Source: CAZCPB01 sp044223975 (lineage in GTDB: Bacteria; Planctomycetota; Phycisphaerae; Phycisphaerales; UBA1924). Taken from it: DNA of 64,000 bases. Within the stretch, counting starts at the first letter, position 1. Each line of letters begins with the position of its first letter. Under the pieces are notes generated by a model. The model made no database searches. It saw only the letters and a list, made by a program, of their open reading frames with translations, and had not been told where the DNA came from. Shown in pieces: positions 28,901-36,756 of the stretch. Both the position numbers and the translations under genes were made by a program. The stretch covers positions 62,001 through 126,000 of the forward strand of contig JBGALI010000002.1 of assembly GCA_044223975.1 (NCBI GenBank), given 5' to 3'.

Positions 28901-30220
28901 ATGAGCACGGCGGGGTCGCACGGGTTGGGGTTGCGTTGGGCGGGCCTGTTTCTCGCCGCCATGGGCGTGATGATCGGGTGCGAATCGCCCCCCTCGGCCG
29001 CAACGGTCCGCGCACCGGCGGGAGAGATTGACCAGCGCGCCGCCGATCGGGTGACCGACGTTGAGGCGCTGCGGGACGGTCTGGCCAAGAAGCACGCCGA
29101 CCCGTTCGTGCACGTGAGCCGCGAGCGGTTCTTTGCCGCGGCGGCGGAACTGCAAACGCGGGCGCCGCGGCTTGACGACGCGGGGTTCATCGTCGGTCTG
29201 CGGCAGCTGGCGGCCATGCTCGGCGATGCGCACACGCAGGTGGTCCTGGAGACCGGGAAGGTGCCGTGCGCAACGAGCATCCCCGTGCGGTTCGTGGGAC
29301 TGGCGGACGGGATCTTCATCGACGCGGCACCGGAAGGGCACCTCGACCTGCTGGGCGCGAAGGTGCTGGGGGTGGGAACCGTGTCGACGGAGGAAGCCGC
29401 GGCTCGAATCAGGACGTTCTCGGCCTGCGAGAACGAGTCCAACGCGCGCGAGACGGTGCCCCGATGGCTGAAGTACAACCAGGTGCTGCACGCCCTTGAG
29501 ATCATCCCGTCGGTCGAGCGCGTGACGCTGAGGGTCGACGGCGGCGAGGGGGCCGCGGGGGTGCGCGAGGTCACGATCGAGGCCGTCGGCGACGATGCGC
29601 GCGTGCGCGGCAGGTCGATGCCCGACGCTTCGAAGGTCTCGCTGCCGCCGGGGCGCGTCGCCAGACCGGAGTGGTACTGGCACGTGTTCATTCCCGATGG
29701 ACAGATCCTGTACTGCCGCTACGACCGGTGCGCCGATGCGCCGGGCAAGTCGGTCGCGTCGTGGTCGCGCGAGGTGATGAGCGAGGTTGAGGCAAAGCAG
29801 CCGCGCAAGGTCGTGATCGACCTGCGGAACAACTCGGGCGGCAACTCGGGGCTGCTGCTGCCGCTGGTGAGCGAGCTGCGCTCGTGGGCGGCGCGCGACC
29901 GTGCGTCGCGGCGGGTGTACGCGCTGATCGGCCCGGCGACGTTCTCCTCGGGGATCACCAACGCGCTGAACCTTCGGGAGTTTGCCGCGGCGGTGCTGGT
30001 GGGTGAGGTGCCGGGGCAGCCGATCGGCAGCTTCGGCGAAGTGCGCTCGTTCACACTGCCTCGGTCGGGGCTGAAGGTGATGTACGGATCGGTGGTGCGC
30101 GACGACCCGGGCCACCCGGTCGAGATCACGCCGGACATTTCCGCGCCGATGCGATCGGAGGACTACTTCGCGGGGCGCGACCCGGCGATGGAGGCGGTGC
30201 GTGGGGACGGGTGGAAGTGA
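28901..30220 (+). CDS. S41-family peptidase-like lipoprotein
   Basis: The product has 439 residues. A lipoprotein signal ends in 'MGVMIGCES', with Cys27 as the predicted lipidation site. A helical N-terminal region (about 45-120) contains 'MLGDAHTQVVLE', a tail-specific-protease-like motif. The C-terminal half has 'KVVIDLRNNSGGNSGLLLPL' and 'LIGPATFSSGITNAL', the S41 core whose Ser in TFSSG is the nucleophile. Probably envelope-anchored. No PDZ domain is evident. Confidence 0.82.
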   Translation: MSTAGSHGLGLRWAGLFLAAMGVMIGCESPPSAATVRAPAGEIDQRAADRVTDVEALRDGLAKKHADPFVHVSRERFFAAAAELQTRAPRLDDAGFIVGLRQLAAMLGDAHTQVVLETGKVPCATSIPVRFVGLADGIFIDAAPEGHLDLLGAKVLGVGTVSTEEAAARIRTFSACENESNARETVPRWLKYNQVLHALEIIPSVERVTLRVDGGEGAAGVREVTIEAVGDDARVRGRSMPDASKVSLPPGRVARPEWYWHVFIPDGQILYCRYDRCADAPGKSVASWSREVMSEVEAKQPRKVVIDLRNNSGGNSGLLLPLVSELRSWAARDRASRRVYALIGPATFSSGITNALNLREFAAAVLVGEVPGQPIGSFGEVRSFTLPRSGLKVMYGSVVRDDPGHPVEITPDISAPMRSEDYFAGRDPAMEAVRGDGWK

Positions 30221-30261
30221 GGAGACGGAGTCGCTTGCAGGGTCGGAGAGTGCGCGAAGGG

Positions 30262-30296
30262 CACCACTCTGCCCGGAGGAACCGGCCAGAGTGGTG
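30262..30296. terminator. Hairpin between convergent genes
   Basis: A 15-bp stem with one mismatch (outer arms CACCACTCTG / CAGAGTGGTG) and a 5-nt loop lies between the convergent S41 and WDG-repeat genes. No T-run follows on either strand, so the terminator call is by position and structure only. Confidence 0.5.
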
Positions 30297-30339
30297 GCGC
30301 GGGAAAACAGAGGTCTGTGCATCTCGGGGACACGTGCCT

Positions 30340-32853
30340 TCAGCAGCCGCGCTCAAAGGCTTCCACGAAGGAATCGAAATCGGCGCCGTTGACGAAGCCG
30401 TCGGCGTTGGCGTCGGCGTGCGGGTCCCCCTGCTCGAACGCGGAAATGAACGTGTCGAAGTCGACGCCGTTTACGTAGGAATCGCAGTTGACGTCGGCGA
30501 GGCAGACCGTGACAGGCGCCGCATCGCTGGTGGCGGCGGAACAGATGTTGGAGATCACGACGTCATAGTCGCCGGAGTCGGTCGGAGTGGCGTGGGCGAG
30601 GATGAGGGTGGAGGCGGTCGCGCCCCAGAGGATCGAGCCCGACGCCGTTGATCCATCGGCGAGATCGGCGCCGTTGCGGCGCCAGCGGTAGGTAAAGGGA
30701 CCCGTTCCCGAGGCCTGCGCAGCGAGGGTGATCGTGGCTCCCCAGCACGTTGCCGCGGAGGCGGGGTGCGAGACAATCACCGCCGGGTTCGGGGTGGTGA
30801 AGTGAGAGAAGGAGGAAGTGGGCGTCCCTCCGGGCGGGGTGACTGTTCCCGCGATCGCGAAGTCGTCGCCGATGGAGAGCATGGCGCCCGCGCCGATGAT
30901 CGCCGGATCAAACTTGCGCCAAGTTGATCCGTCCCATGCGGCGACGGGGCCGACGGAGGTTTGTCCGCTCAATCTTACGAACGTCCCGGACGCGAGCAGT
31001 TCGCCGTGATGAACGGCGAGGTACTCCACCTGCTCAGTGTGGCCACCCCTGCCCAAGCCTTGCCCGAGCGCGTTCCATTGGGCGCCGTTCCACCGAGCGA
31101 TGGCGATGACGTCCGTCTCGCCCGCTTTCGCGAACTGACCGCCAACAACCAGTTCTCCGTTGTAGGGCACCATGGCGAACACACCCTCGGCGCTCACTCC
31201 GGGGAGGCCGCCACCGACACTCTGCCACGCGGCGCCGTTCCAGCGAGCGATGTTGGAGAGGGGCGTCGCACCGGCCGCCGAGAACCATCCGGCTACGACG
31301 ACCTCTCCGTTGAACTCTGCCAGCGCGCGCACCCGAGTTCCCGTGATGGGCTCACCAAGCTGCTGCCACGAAGTACCGTCCCACTTCTTCACCGTCCATT
31401 TTGTCAGCGAGCCCGCGTACTCGCCTACAAGCGCCGCACCGACCAATTCGCCGTTTACCTCGGTGAGAGCAACGAGTTCTCCCATACCGCCTGTGGTGTG
31501 GAACTGCCACGCGGCGCCGTCCCAGCGCCGGAGGGGGCCCTCGCCCGGGTTCGAATTGTCGAACGGCGCCGCAGCGATGATCTCTCCGTTGAACACGCGG
31601 AGCGCGCTGACCGAACTCAGCCCCGTGCCGAGGGGCTCCCAGCCGTTTTCGATCCGCCTTGCGACATGATTCAGAACGACGCTGTCGGCGGTTTCGAAAC
31701 TCCCGGCCGCATAAATCTGACCATCGAGATCCGCAAGGTGTTTCACGCCGCCGTCGAGGCCCTTCCCCATTGAGCGCCAGGCGGTGCCGTCCCAGCGAGC
31801 GATGTGCCGTCCCTGGATCGATTCACCGCCCGCGATCAGCGTTCCGTTGAATGTCGTCAGGCTGTGCACGATCGACATGCCTGAGGGCCCCACTTGAGCC
31901 CAGGCCGCGCCGTCCCACGCCCACGCGCCGCCAGAGTAGATGCCCGAGATATTCGTGAATCCGCGGGCCACGATCAGACGGCCGTCGAACACTTGCATAT
32001 GGCCGACGGGCATGTTCGGCCCCAAGCCGAGAGGCTGCCACATGGCGCCGTCCCATTGGGCGACAAAGAACGTGGTCACGTTGTCGATGACCGCGAACGT
32101 GCCGGCGGCGACGAGCCTTCCGCCATACTCGATGATCGCTTCGACATCGCCGTTCATCACCGGACCGATCTGTTGCCACGCAGCACCGTCCCAGCGGAGA
32201 ACTCGCCCGTAAAACGAAATGCCCGATTGAAAGCGGGCGCCCGCGTACAGCTCTCCGCCAATGACTTTGAGATCGAGGAATTCGTGCTGCGGCAATTCCG
32301 CGCCGCTCCATGTCCAGGCGCTCCCGTCGAACGAACCGAGCGTGTAACTGGTGCCACCCTCTGAGATCGCCCCGCCCACGAGCAGGCGGTCGTGGTACAC
32401 CTCCAACGCTTCCACCGATGCGATCGGGCCGGGGTTCAGCGCGGTCCAAGACGTGCCATCCCACATCGCGAGCTTGTTCGCTGGAGCACCGTTTGCCTTG
32501 GTGAAAGTGCCTCCGACGATGAGCGCGTTCCCAAACACCTCCAGCTCGGTGACGCTTCCGTTCACGCCGCCAGCCAAAGCGATCCATGAGTGACCATCCC
32601 AAGCGGCGATGTTCTTGACCGCGATGCCGCCGGCCTGCGAAAAGCTGCCGCCTGCGACGAGCACCGGCGGGCGCGGCCCGTCTCCGTCGGGGTCCCATTC
32701 GATTGAGGCGTACACATCACCGTTGATGCCGGTGCCGCCCTCTCCGGGCAACCACTGGCGCGGGCACTGCGCACGTGCCGCGGGGACCCAGAAAAGGACC
32801 AGCGTTGCGACTGCGCACGCCCGGGCGGCGATGATCTGAGAACGCATCGGCAT
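30340..32853 (-). CDS. Large secreted WDG-repeat (beta-propeller) protein with Ig-like and dockerin-like domains
   Basis: The product has 837 residues. A signal peptide ends near 'VPAARAQCP'. Residues about 40-680 contain about a dozen repeats of ~45-50 residues built on 'AWDGTSWTALG.G..G.V..L..F.G.L.VGG.F', suggesting one or more beta-propellers. Residues about 690-780 form an Ig-like domain ('GPFTYRWRRNGADL'). The C-terminus has two EF-hand-like repeats ('DVNCDSYVNGVDFDTFISAF' and 'DANADGFVNGADFDSFVEAF'), the dockerin-like ending frequent in Phycisphaerae. Probably extracellular; binding partner unknown. Confidence 0.88.
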   Translation of the reverse strand: MPMRSQIIAARACAVATLVLFWVPAARAQCPRQWLPGEGGTGINGDVYASIEWDPDGDGPRPPVLVAGGSFSQAGGIAVKNIAAWDGHSWIALAGGVNGSVTELEVFGNALIVGGTFTKANGAPANKLAMWDGTSWTALNPGPIASVEALEVYHDRLLVGGAISEGGTSYTLGSFDGSAWTWSGAELPQHEFLDLKVIGGELYAGARFQSGISFYGRVLRWDGAAWQQIGPVMNGDVEAIIEYGGRLVAAGTFAVIDNVTTFFVAQWDGAMWQPLGLGPNMPVGHMQVFDGRLIVARGFTNISGIYSGGAWAWDGAAWAQVGPSGMSIVHSLTTFNGTLIAGGESIQGRHIARWDGTAWRSMGKGLDGGVKHLADLDGQIYAAGSFETADSVVLNHVARRIENGWEPLGTGLSSVSALRVFNGEIIAAAPFDNSNPGEGPLRRWDGAAWQFHTTGGMGELVALTEVNGELVGAALVGEYAGSLTKWTVKKWDGTSWQQLGEPITGTRVRALAEFNGEVVVAGWFSAAGATPLSNIARWNGAAWQSVGGGLPGVSAEGVFAMVPYNGELVVGGQFAKAGETDVIAIARWNGAQWNALGQGLGRGGHTEQVEYLAVHHGELLASGTFVRLSGQTSVGPVAAWDGSTWRKFDPAIIGAGAMLSIGDDFAIAGTVTPPGGTPTSSFSHFTTPNPAVIVSHPASAATCWGATITLAAQASGTGPFTYRWRRNGADLADGSTASGSILWGATASTLILAHATPTDSGDYDVVISNICSAATSDAAPVTVCLADVNCDSYVNGVDFDTFISAFEQGDPHADANADGFVNGADFDSFVEAFERGC

Positions 32854-32970
32854 TGCCTGATCCTCTGAAACCAAGCGATCGGGGCCGCGAACGGGCTGCT
32901 TGGGACTATGCAGACAGACAATACGGGCTGTCGGCAGCGGGGTTGCAGGGCAGCGCCGAGGCGATCGGAA

Positions 32971-33342
32971 TCAGGGAGGTGGGAAGGTGTACGTGGTCGG
33001 ACGCTGTTCGTGCCTGAGCGGCGTATGTTCACGCGAATGCGCTGGCATGGGATCGACCTCCATAGATGGTGCGGAGCGCGGCGTGCAGTGGGGCCCGACG
33101 GTGTGACGCGGTTTTCGGTGCCTCGGCGGTCCATGCTCCGGGCAGCGGGCATCGACGCGGTGATCGTGCCTGAACGCACGATTCGGCGAGGAGCGGCACG
33201 CGTTTGACCAGGCGCGGCCGCGCTTGAAGCAGATCATCACGGAACCGAAGTTCATCAACGCGAGGGTCGCGTACAGGGAGCCGAAGACCAGAACGAGCAG
33301 TCCTCGAAGGATGAGTTCGGCGTCTGGCACCGACGTGCTCAC
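32971..33342 (-). CDS. Possible small membrane protein, C-terminal half doubtful
   Basis: The GTG start overlaps the asparaginase stop codon (GTGA), a typical coupling overlap. The first ~45 residues contain a convincing membrane segment ('LILRGLLVLVFGSLYATLAL'). After 'CFKRGR' the frame becomes Arg/Pro/His-rich and loses coding character over ~75 residues, and the other two frames look no better. It may be a small gene damaged by a frameshift near 33215-33225, or a chance reading frame. The rest of 32854-33338 holds nothing else I can support. Confidence 0.35.
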   Translation of the reverse strand: MSTSVPDAELILRGLLVLVFGSLYATLALMNFGSVMICFKRGRAWSNACRSSPNRAFRHDHRVDARCPEHGPPRHRKPRHTVGPHCTPRSAPSMEVDPMPAHSREHTPLRHEQRPTTYTFPPP

Positions 33343-34436
33343 GTCAGCAGCGGCGTGCACTTCAAGAGCCGCGCCTCGGTGCCGTCGTGCACCGCGAAGG
33401 TGGCGCCGGGCTTGAGGCATGCCGCGCCGTAGGCGCCGTCTTTGCGGATGGCGTAGAAGGAGACATCGAAGAGGGGCTGGCCGTCGGGGCCCTTGAGGCG
33501 TTTTTCTTTGGTGCGGTCCATCATGCGTCGCGCGGCATCGAGGCAGGCCTGCTCGGGGGTCATGCCGGATTCCATGGCGCGGACGATGCAGTAGGCCGAG
33601 AGGTTGACGATGGCCGATTCGCCGCGGCCGGTGCAGCCGCCGGCGCCGACCTGGTTGTCGCAGTAGTTGCCGGCGCCGATGATGGGCGAGTCGCCGACGC
33701 GGCCGGGGATTTTCCAGGAGAGGCCGCTGGTGCTGGTGCAACTGGCAATGTTCGACTTGGAATCGACGATCGAACAGTGGATGGTGCCGGTGGTGGAGAT
33801 CTGCTCCATGGCGCGGGCGGCGGCGATTTTCTTGCCGTCCCACTGTTTGCCGGTGGTTTCGTCGGTCTCGTCGTCGTTGAGCCAGAAGTCGCCCTTGCCG
33901 AGGTTGGCCTTCCACTTGAGCCACTGCTGGCGGGCTCTTTCGGTGAGGAGGTTTTCTTCGGGGAAGCCGAGTTCGACGGCGAAGCGGCGGGCGCCATCGC
34001 CGACGATGAGGCAGTGGTTGGTGCGGCGGAGGATCTCGAGGGCGACCATGGCGACGTTCTTGATGTTGCGGCAGCCGCCGACAGCGCCGGACTTGTGCGT
34101 CGGGCCGTGCATGACGCTGGCATCGAGTTCGACGATGCCCTCTTCGTTGGGGAGGCCGCCCAGGCCGACGGACATGTCCTCGGGGTCATCCTCGACGATG
34201 CGGACGCCCTGGACGATGCAGTCGGCGGGGTCGTAGCCCTGGGTGGAGAGGTCCATGGCGCGGGCGACGGCGCGCATGCCGTTGCCGGAGGAGATGCAGA
34301 CGGGGCCGCGGTGGGCGGCGGCATCGGGGATGACGCCGGGCTTGGACTCCGGTTGAGCGGCGCGGGCGGGGAGCGCGGCGCCCAGGGCGGCCAGGGAGGA
34401 GGCGGTGACGAAGTCGCGGCGGGTGAGGTTGGGCAT
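33339..34436 (-). CDS. Tat-exported N4-(beta-N-acetylglucosaminyl)-L-asparaginase-like hydrolase
   Basis: The product has 365 residues. A twin-arginine signal 'LTRRDFVTASSLAALGAALP' begins the protein, so it is exported folded. It is an Ntn-hydrolase of the glycosylasparaginase / isoaspartyl peptidase family: 'GLGGLPNEEGIVELDASVMH', 'SGAVGGCRNIKN' and, around the autocleavage site, 'STTGTIHCSIVD', where the Thr of GTI is the predicted N-terminal nucleophile of the beta chain. 'IIGAGNYCDNQVGAGGCTGR' completes the pocket. It would release asparagine from glycans or cleave related amide bonds in the periplasm. Confidence 0.9.
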   Translation of the reverse strand: MPNLTRRDFVTASSLAALGAALPARAAQPESKPGVIPDAAAHRGPVCISSGNGMRAVARAMDLSTQGYDPADCIVQGVRIVEDDPEDMSVGLGGLPNEEGIVELDASVMHGPTHKSGAVGGCRNIKNVAMVALEILRRTNHCLIVGDGARRFAVELGFPEENLLTERARQQWLKWKANLGKGDFWLNDDETDETTGKQWDGKKIAAARAMEQISTTGTIHCSIVDSKSNIASCTSTSGLSWKIPGRVGDSPIIGAGNYCDNQVGAGGCTGRGESAIVNLSAYCIVRAMESGMTPEQACLDAARRMMDRTKEKRLKGPDGQPLFDVSFYAIRKDGAYGAACLKPGATFAVHDGTEARLLKCTPLLT

Positions 34437-34495
34437 GGGGGCAGTTTATCGTGAAGCCGGAGACGGTGATTCTTCTTATGTGGTGGCGGGAAAAA

Positions 34496-34584
34496 TGAGC
34501 CGCGGAGCGGCGACCGTTGAAAGCGAGGGGTGGGAGCCCCTCGAAAGAGACCACCCGGACCGCGAGCCCGGGAGGGGCGGCACG
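34496..34584 (-). repeat. REP-like element, copy 0 (inverted)
   Basis: On the minus strand this reads like the copies at 34632 and 35274: a gcgcccctcc/ggggctcg block at one end, and cgagggg..cccctcg and gccgcttt/gcggctca-type palindromic blocks at the other. It stands opposite to the other copies, upstream of the RAYT gene. The intergenic region 34437-34802 consists largely of this and the next copy. Confidence 0.7.
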
Positions 34585-34631
34585 TCGAGTTGATCGTCCT
34601 ACGCTCGCGCCGGGCGGGGGTAGCGGGGGTA

Positions 34632-34722
34632 GTGCGTAGCGCCCCTCCGGGGCTCGTTGTGGGCGCGGACTGGTCGAGGGGCTTACGCCCCTCGCTTTCG
34701 ACGGGCGCCGCTTTGCGGCTCA
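34632..34722 (+). repeat. REP-like element, copy 1
   Basis: About 91 bp with blocks 'agcgcccctccggggctcg', 'tcgaggggcttacgcccctc' and 'gccgctttgcggctca', each partly self-complementary. The right ~50 bp are identical to copy 2 at 35316-35365. It lies upstream (5') of the RAYT gene. Confidence 0.85.
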
Positions 34723-34802
34723 GGTGCGATGTTGCGTGGGCCAGGCGCGCAGCGTTGGAAACAGGTGATGGGAGGTTTGGGGCGGGGGCACGGTTTCGCA
34801 CG

Positions 34803-35255
34803 TCACGTCCACAGATACCGCGGGTCGAAGGGGACTCGGTTCTTTTCGAGAAACCGGATGTATTCTTCTTGGAACGTCCGCACTCGGTGATGTTCGGCTT
34901 GGTTCGCAAGGTACGCCTTCACGTCCTCTACCGCCGATTCACTCACCCCAAAGACACCGTACCCATCCTGCCACGCGAACTCGCGCTTGTCTGGAAACGT
35001 CTCGTGGATCCAGCGAGAGGAGTTCGCCTTCAGGTCGCGGGCCAAGTCGGCCAGCGGCATCGTTGGATGGAGAACCATGAGAAGGTGCACGTGGTCGGGC
35101 ATCCCTCCGGCGGCGAGCAACGGACACTTGCGCTCGGCCGCGATGCCGCCCATGTACGCGAAGAGGCGCACACGCATGTCATCGGTGAGCCAAGGCGTGC
35201 GGTGATCGGTCGCGAAGACGTAATGGATCTTCACGCTCGAGAGGGATTGGCCCAT
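34803..35255 (-). CDS. RAYT: REP-associated IS200-like tyrosine transposase
   Basis: The product has 150 residues of the Y1/IS200 single-strand transposase fold. The HUH metal-binding motif is in 'GMPDHVHLLMVLHP', and a candidate catalytic tyrosine is in 'WQDGYGVFGVSES'. N-terminal 'HYVFATDHRTPWLT' is typical. Domesticated RAYTs are flanked by and thought to mobilise REP palindromes. Here one REP copy lies upstream and another downstream (19 bp after the stop), plus an inverted copy and a fourth copy 7 kb away. Confidence 0.9.
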   Translation of the reverse strand: MGQSLSSVKIHYVFATDHRTPWLTDDMRVRLFAYMGGIAAERKCPLLAAGGMPDHVHLLMVLHPTMPLADLARDLKANSSRWIHETFPDKREFAWQDGYGVFGVSESAVEDVKAYLANQAEHHRVRTFQEEYIRFLEKNRVPFDPRYLWT

Positions 35256-35273
35256 CTCGGGAGATTATCAGGA

Positions 35274-35365
35274 GTGCGTGGCGCCCCTTCGGGGCTCGTG
35301 GTGTTGTACGCCGTTTTCGAGGGGCTTACGCCCCTCGCTTTCGACGGGCGCCGCTTTGCGGCTCA
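35274..35365 (+). repeat. REP-like element, copy 2
   Basis: About 92 bp with the same block order as copy 1. Its ~50-bp right end, containing 'cgaggggcttacgcccctcg' and 'ccgctttgcggctca', is identical to copy 1. It lies between the end of the RAYT gene and the end of carA. Confidence 0.85.
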
Positions 35366-35396
35366 GGCATCAGGCATCGGGGTCGAAGTCGAACAA

Positions 35397-36617
35397 TCAG
35401 GCCCCGAGCGGCTTGCCGTCGGTCATCATTTTGACGAAGGCGTCGAAGAGATACCCGGCGTCGTGCGGTCCGGGCGAGGCTTCGGGGTGGTACTGGACGG
35501 CGAAGACGGGGCGGTCGGTCATGCGGAAGCCGGCGAGGGTGCCGTCGTTGAGATTGATGTGGGTGGGCTCGGCGCCGACGGACTTGAGGGAGTTGGGGTC
35601 GACGGCAAAGCCGTGGTTCTGGGAGGTGATTTCGATTTTCTTGGTGAGGTGATTCAGCACCGGCTGGTTGATGCCGCGGTGGCCGAACTTGAGCTTGAAG
35701 GTCTTGCCTCCCGCGGCAAGGCAGAGGAGCTGGTGGCCGAGGCAGATGCCGAAGGTCGGGATCGGCTTGGTGCCGGGCTTCACGAGGTCGCGGAGCGTGG
35801 CGATGGTGTTTTCTACGGCGGCGGGGTCGCCGGGGCCGTTGGAGATGAAGACGCCGTCGATCTCGCCGGCGTCGTGCTTCTTGCGGATTTCAGCGGCGGT
35901 GATGGAGTGGGGAACAACGGTGACTTCGCAGCCTCGGTCGGTGAGATTGCGGAGGATGTTGCGCTTGGCGCCGCAGTCGAGGGCGAGGACGCGGAAGGTG
36001 CGGGTGTGGGCGGGACGGTGCTCGGGGCCGCCGGGGACCCAGTCGCCGAGGGTTTCCTGCCACGACTGGTTGCTGGTGCAGCCGACGAGGGGGACGAGGT
36101 TCGCACCGTTCATGTCGGGCGCGTTGCGCGCCGCGTCGACGAGCTGGGCGTCGGTGAGGTCGGTGCGGTCGGTCAGGGCGCCGGGGATGGAGCCGGTGGT
36201 GCGGAGGCGCTTGGTGATGGCGCGGGTGTCGATGCCCTCCAGACCGAGGACGTTGTTGGCGGCGAGGTAGGAAGAGAGGTCGGAGTTGGATCGGAAGTTG
36301 GAGTGGAGGCGGGCGAGCTCGCGCACGATGAAGCCGGAGACCTGGACCTTCTGGCTCTCGACGTCTTCGTCGTTGACGCCGGTGTTGCCGATCAGGGGGA
36401 AGGTGGCGACCAGGATCTGGCCGGTATAGGAAGGATCCGTGAGCGATTCCTGGTAGCCGGAGATGGCGGTGTTGAAGACGACCTCGGCGAGGGCGAGGAT
36501 GTTGCGTCCGGTGGCGCCGAAGGCGTGGCCGGAGTAGACGGAGCCGTCGGCGAGAGCGAGGCGGCCGATGGGGCCCTTGTCGCGCAGCACCGCTCGGTTG
36601 GAAGAACTGGTCGGCAT
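35397..36617 (-). CDS. carA: Carbamoyl-phosphate synthase small subunit
   Basis: The product has 406 residues. The N-terminal CPSase domain ('RLALADGSVYSGHAFGATG', 'NTAISGYQESLTDPSYTGQI') is followed by a class I glutamine amidotransferase domain with 'FGICLGHQLLCLAAGG' (nucleophilic Cys) and 'AVQYHPEASPGPHDAGYLFD' (catalytic His and Glu). It hydrolyses glutamine and channels ammonia to CarB for arginine and pyrimidine synthesis. carB is not in the window. It is divergent from priA with 139 bp between starts. Confidence 0.97.
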   Translation of the reverse strand: MPTSSSNRAVLRDKGPIGRLALADGSVYSGHAFGATGRNILALAEVVFNTAISGYQESLTDPSYTGQILVATFPLIGNTGVNDEDVESQKVQVSGFIVRELARLHSNFRSNSDLSSYLAANNVLGLEGIDTRAITKRLRTTGSIPGALTDRTDLTDAQLVDAARNAPDMNGANLVPLVGCTSNQSWQETLGDWVPGGPEHRPAHTRTFRVLALDCGAKRNILRNLTDRGCEVTVVPHSITAAEIRKKHDAGEIDGVFISNGPGDPAAVENTIATLRDLVKPGTKPIPTFGICLGHQLLCLAAGGKTFKLKFGHRGINQPVLNHLTKKIEITSQNHGFAVDPNSLKSVGAEPTHINLNDGTLAGFRMTDRPVFAVQYHPEASPGPHDAGYLFDAFVKMMTDGKPLGA

Positions 36618-36756
36618 CTGAGGTCCCCGGTGCGGGTGGTGGGTGAGAAAAGCGAAGAAGTAGAGGGGGAAGAGGCAGGTGGGACACCTGCCCCACTAGG
36701 ACGGGTAGGGGGCGGAAAGAACCACTGCGAACGCCGGGGGCTAGTGTAGGACCGGC

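Noticed and set aside
32908..33207. Plus-strand 99-aa reading frame between the WDG-repeat gene and the asparaginase gene
   Set aside because: Arg/Gly-rich, no domain, and it overlaps the minus-strand frame with a coupling overlap and a membrane helix.
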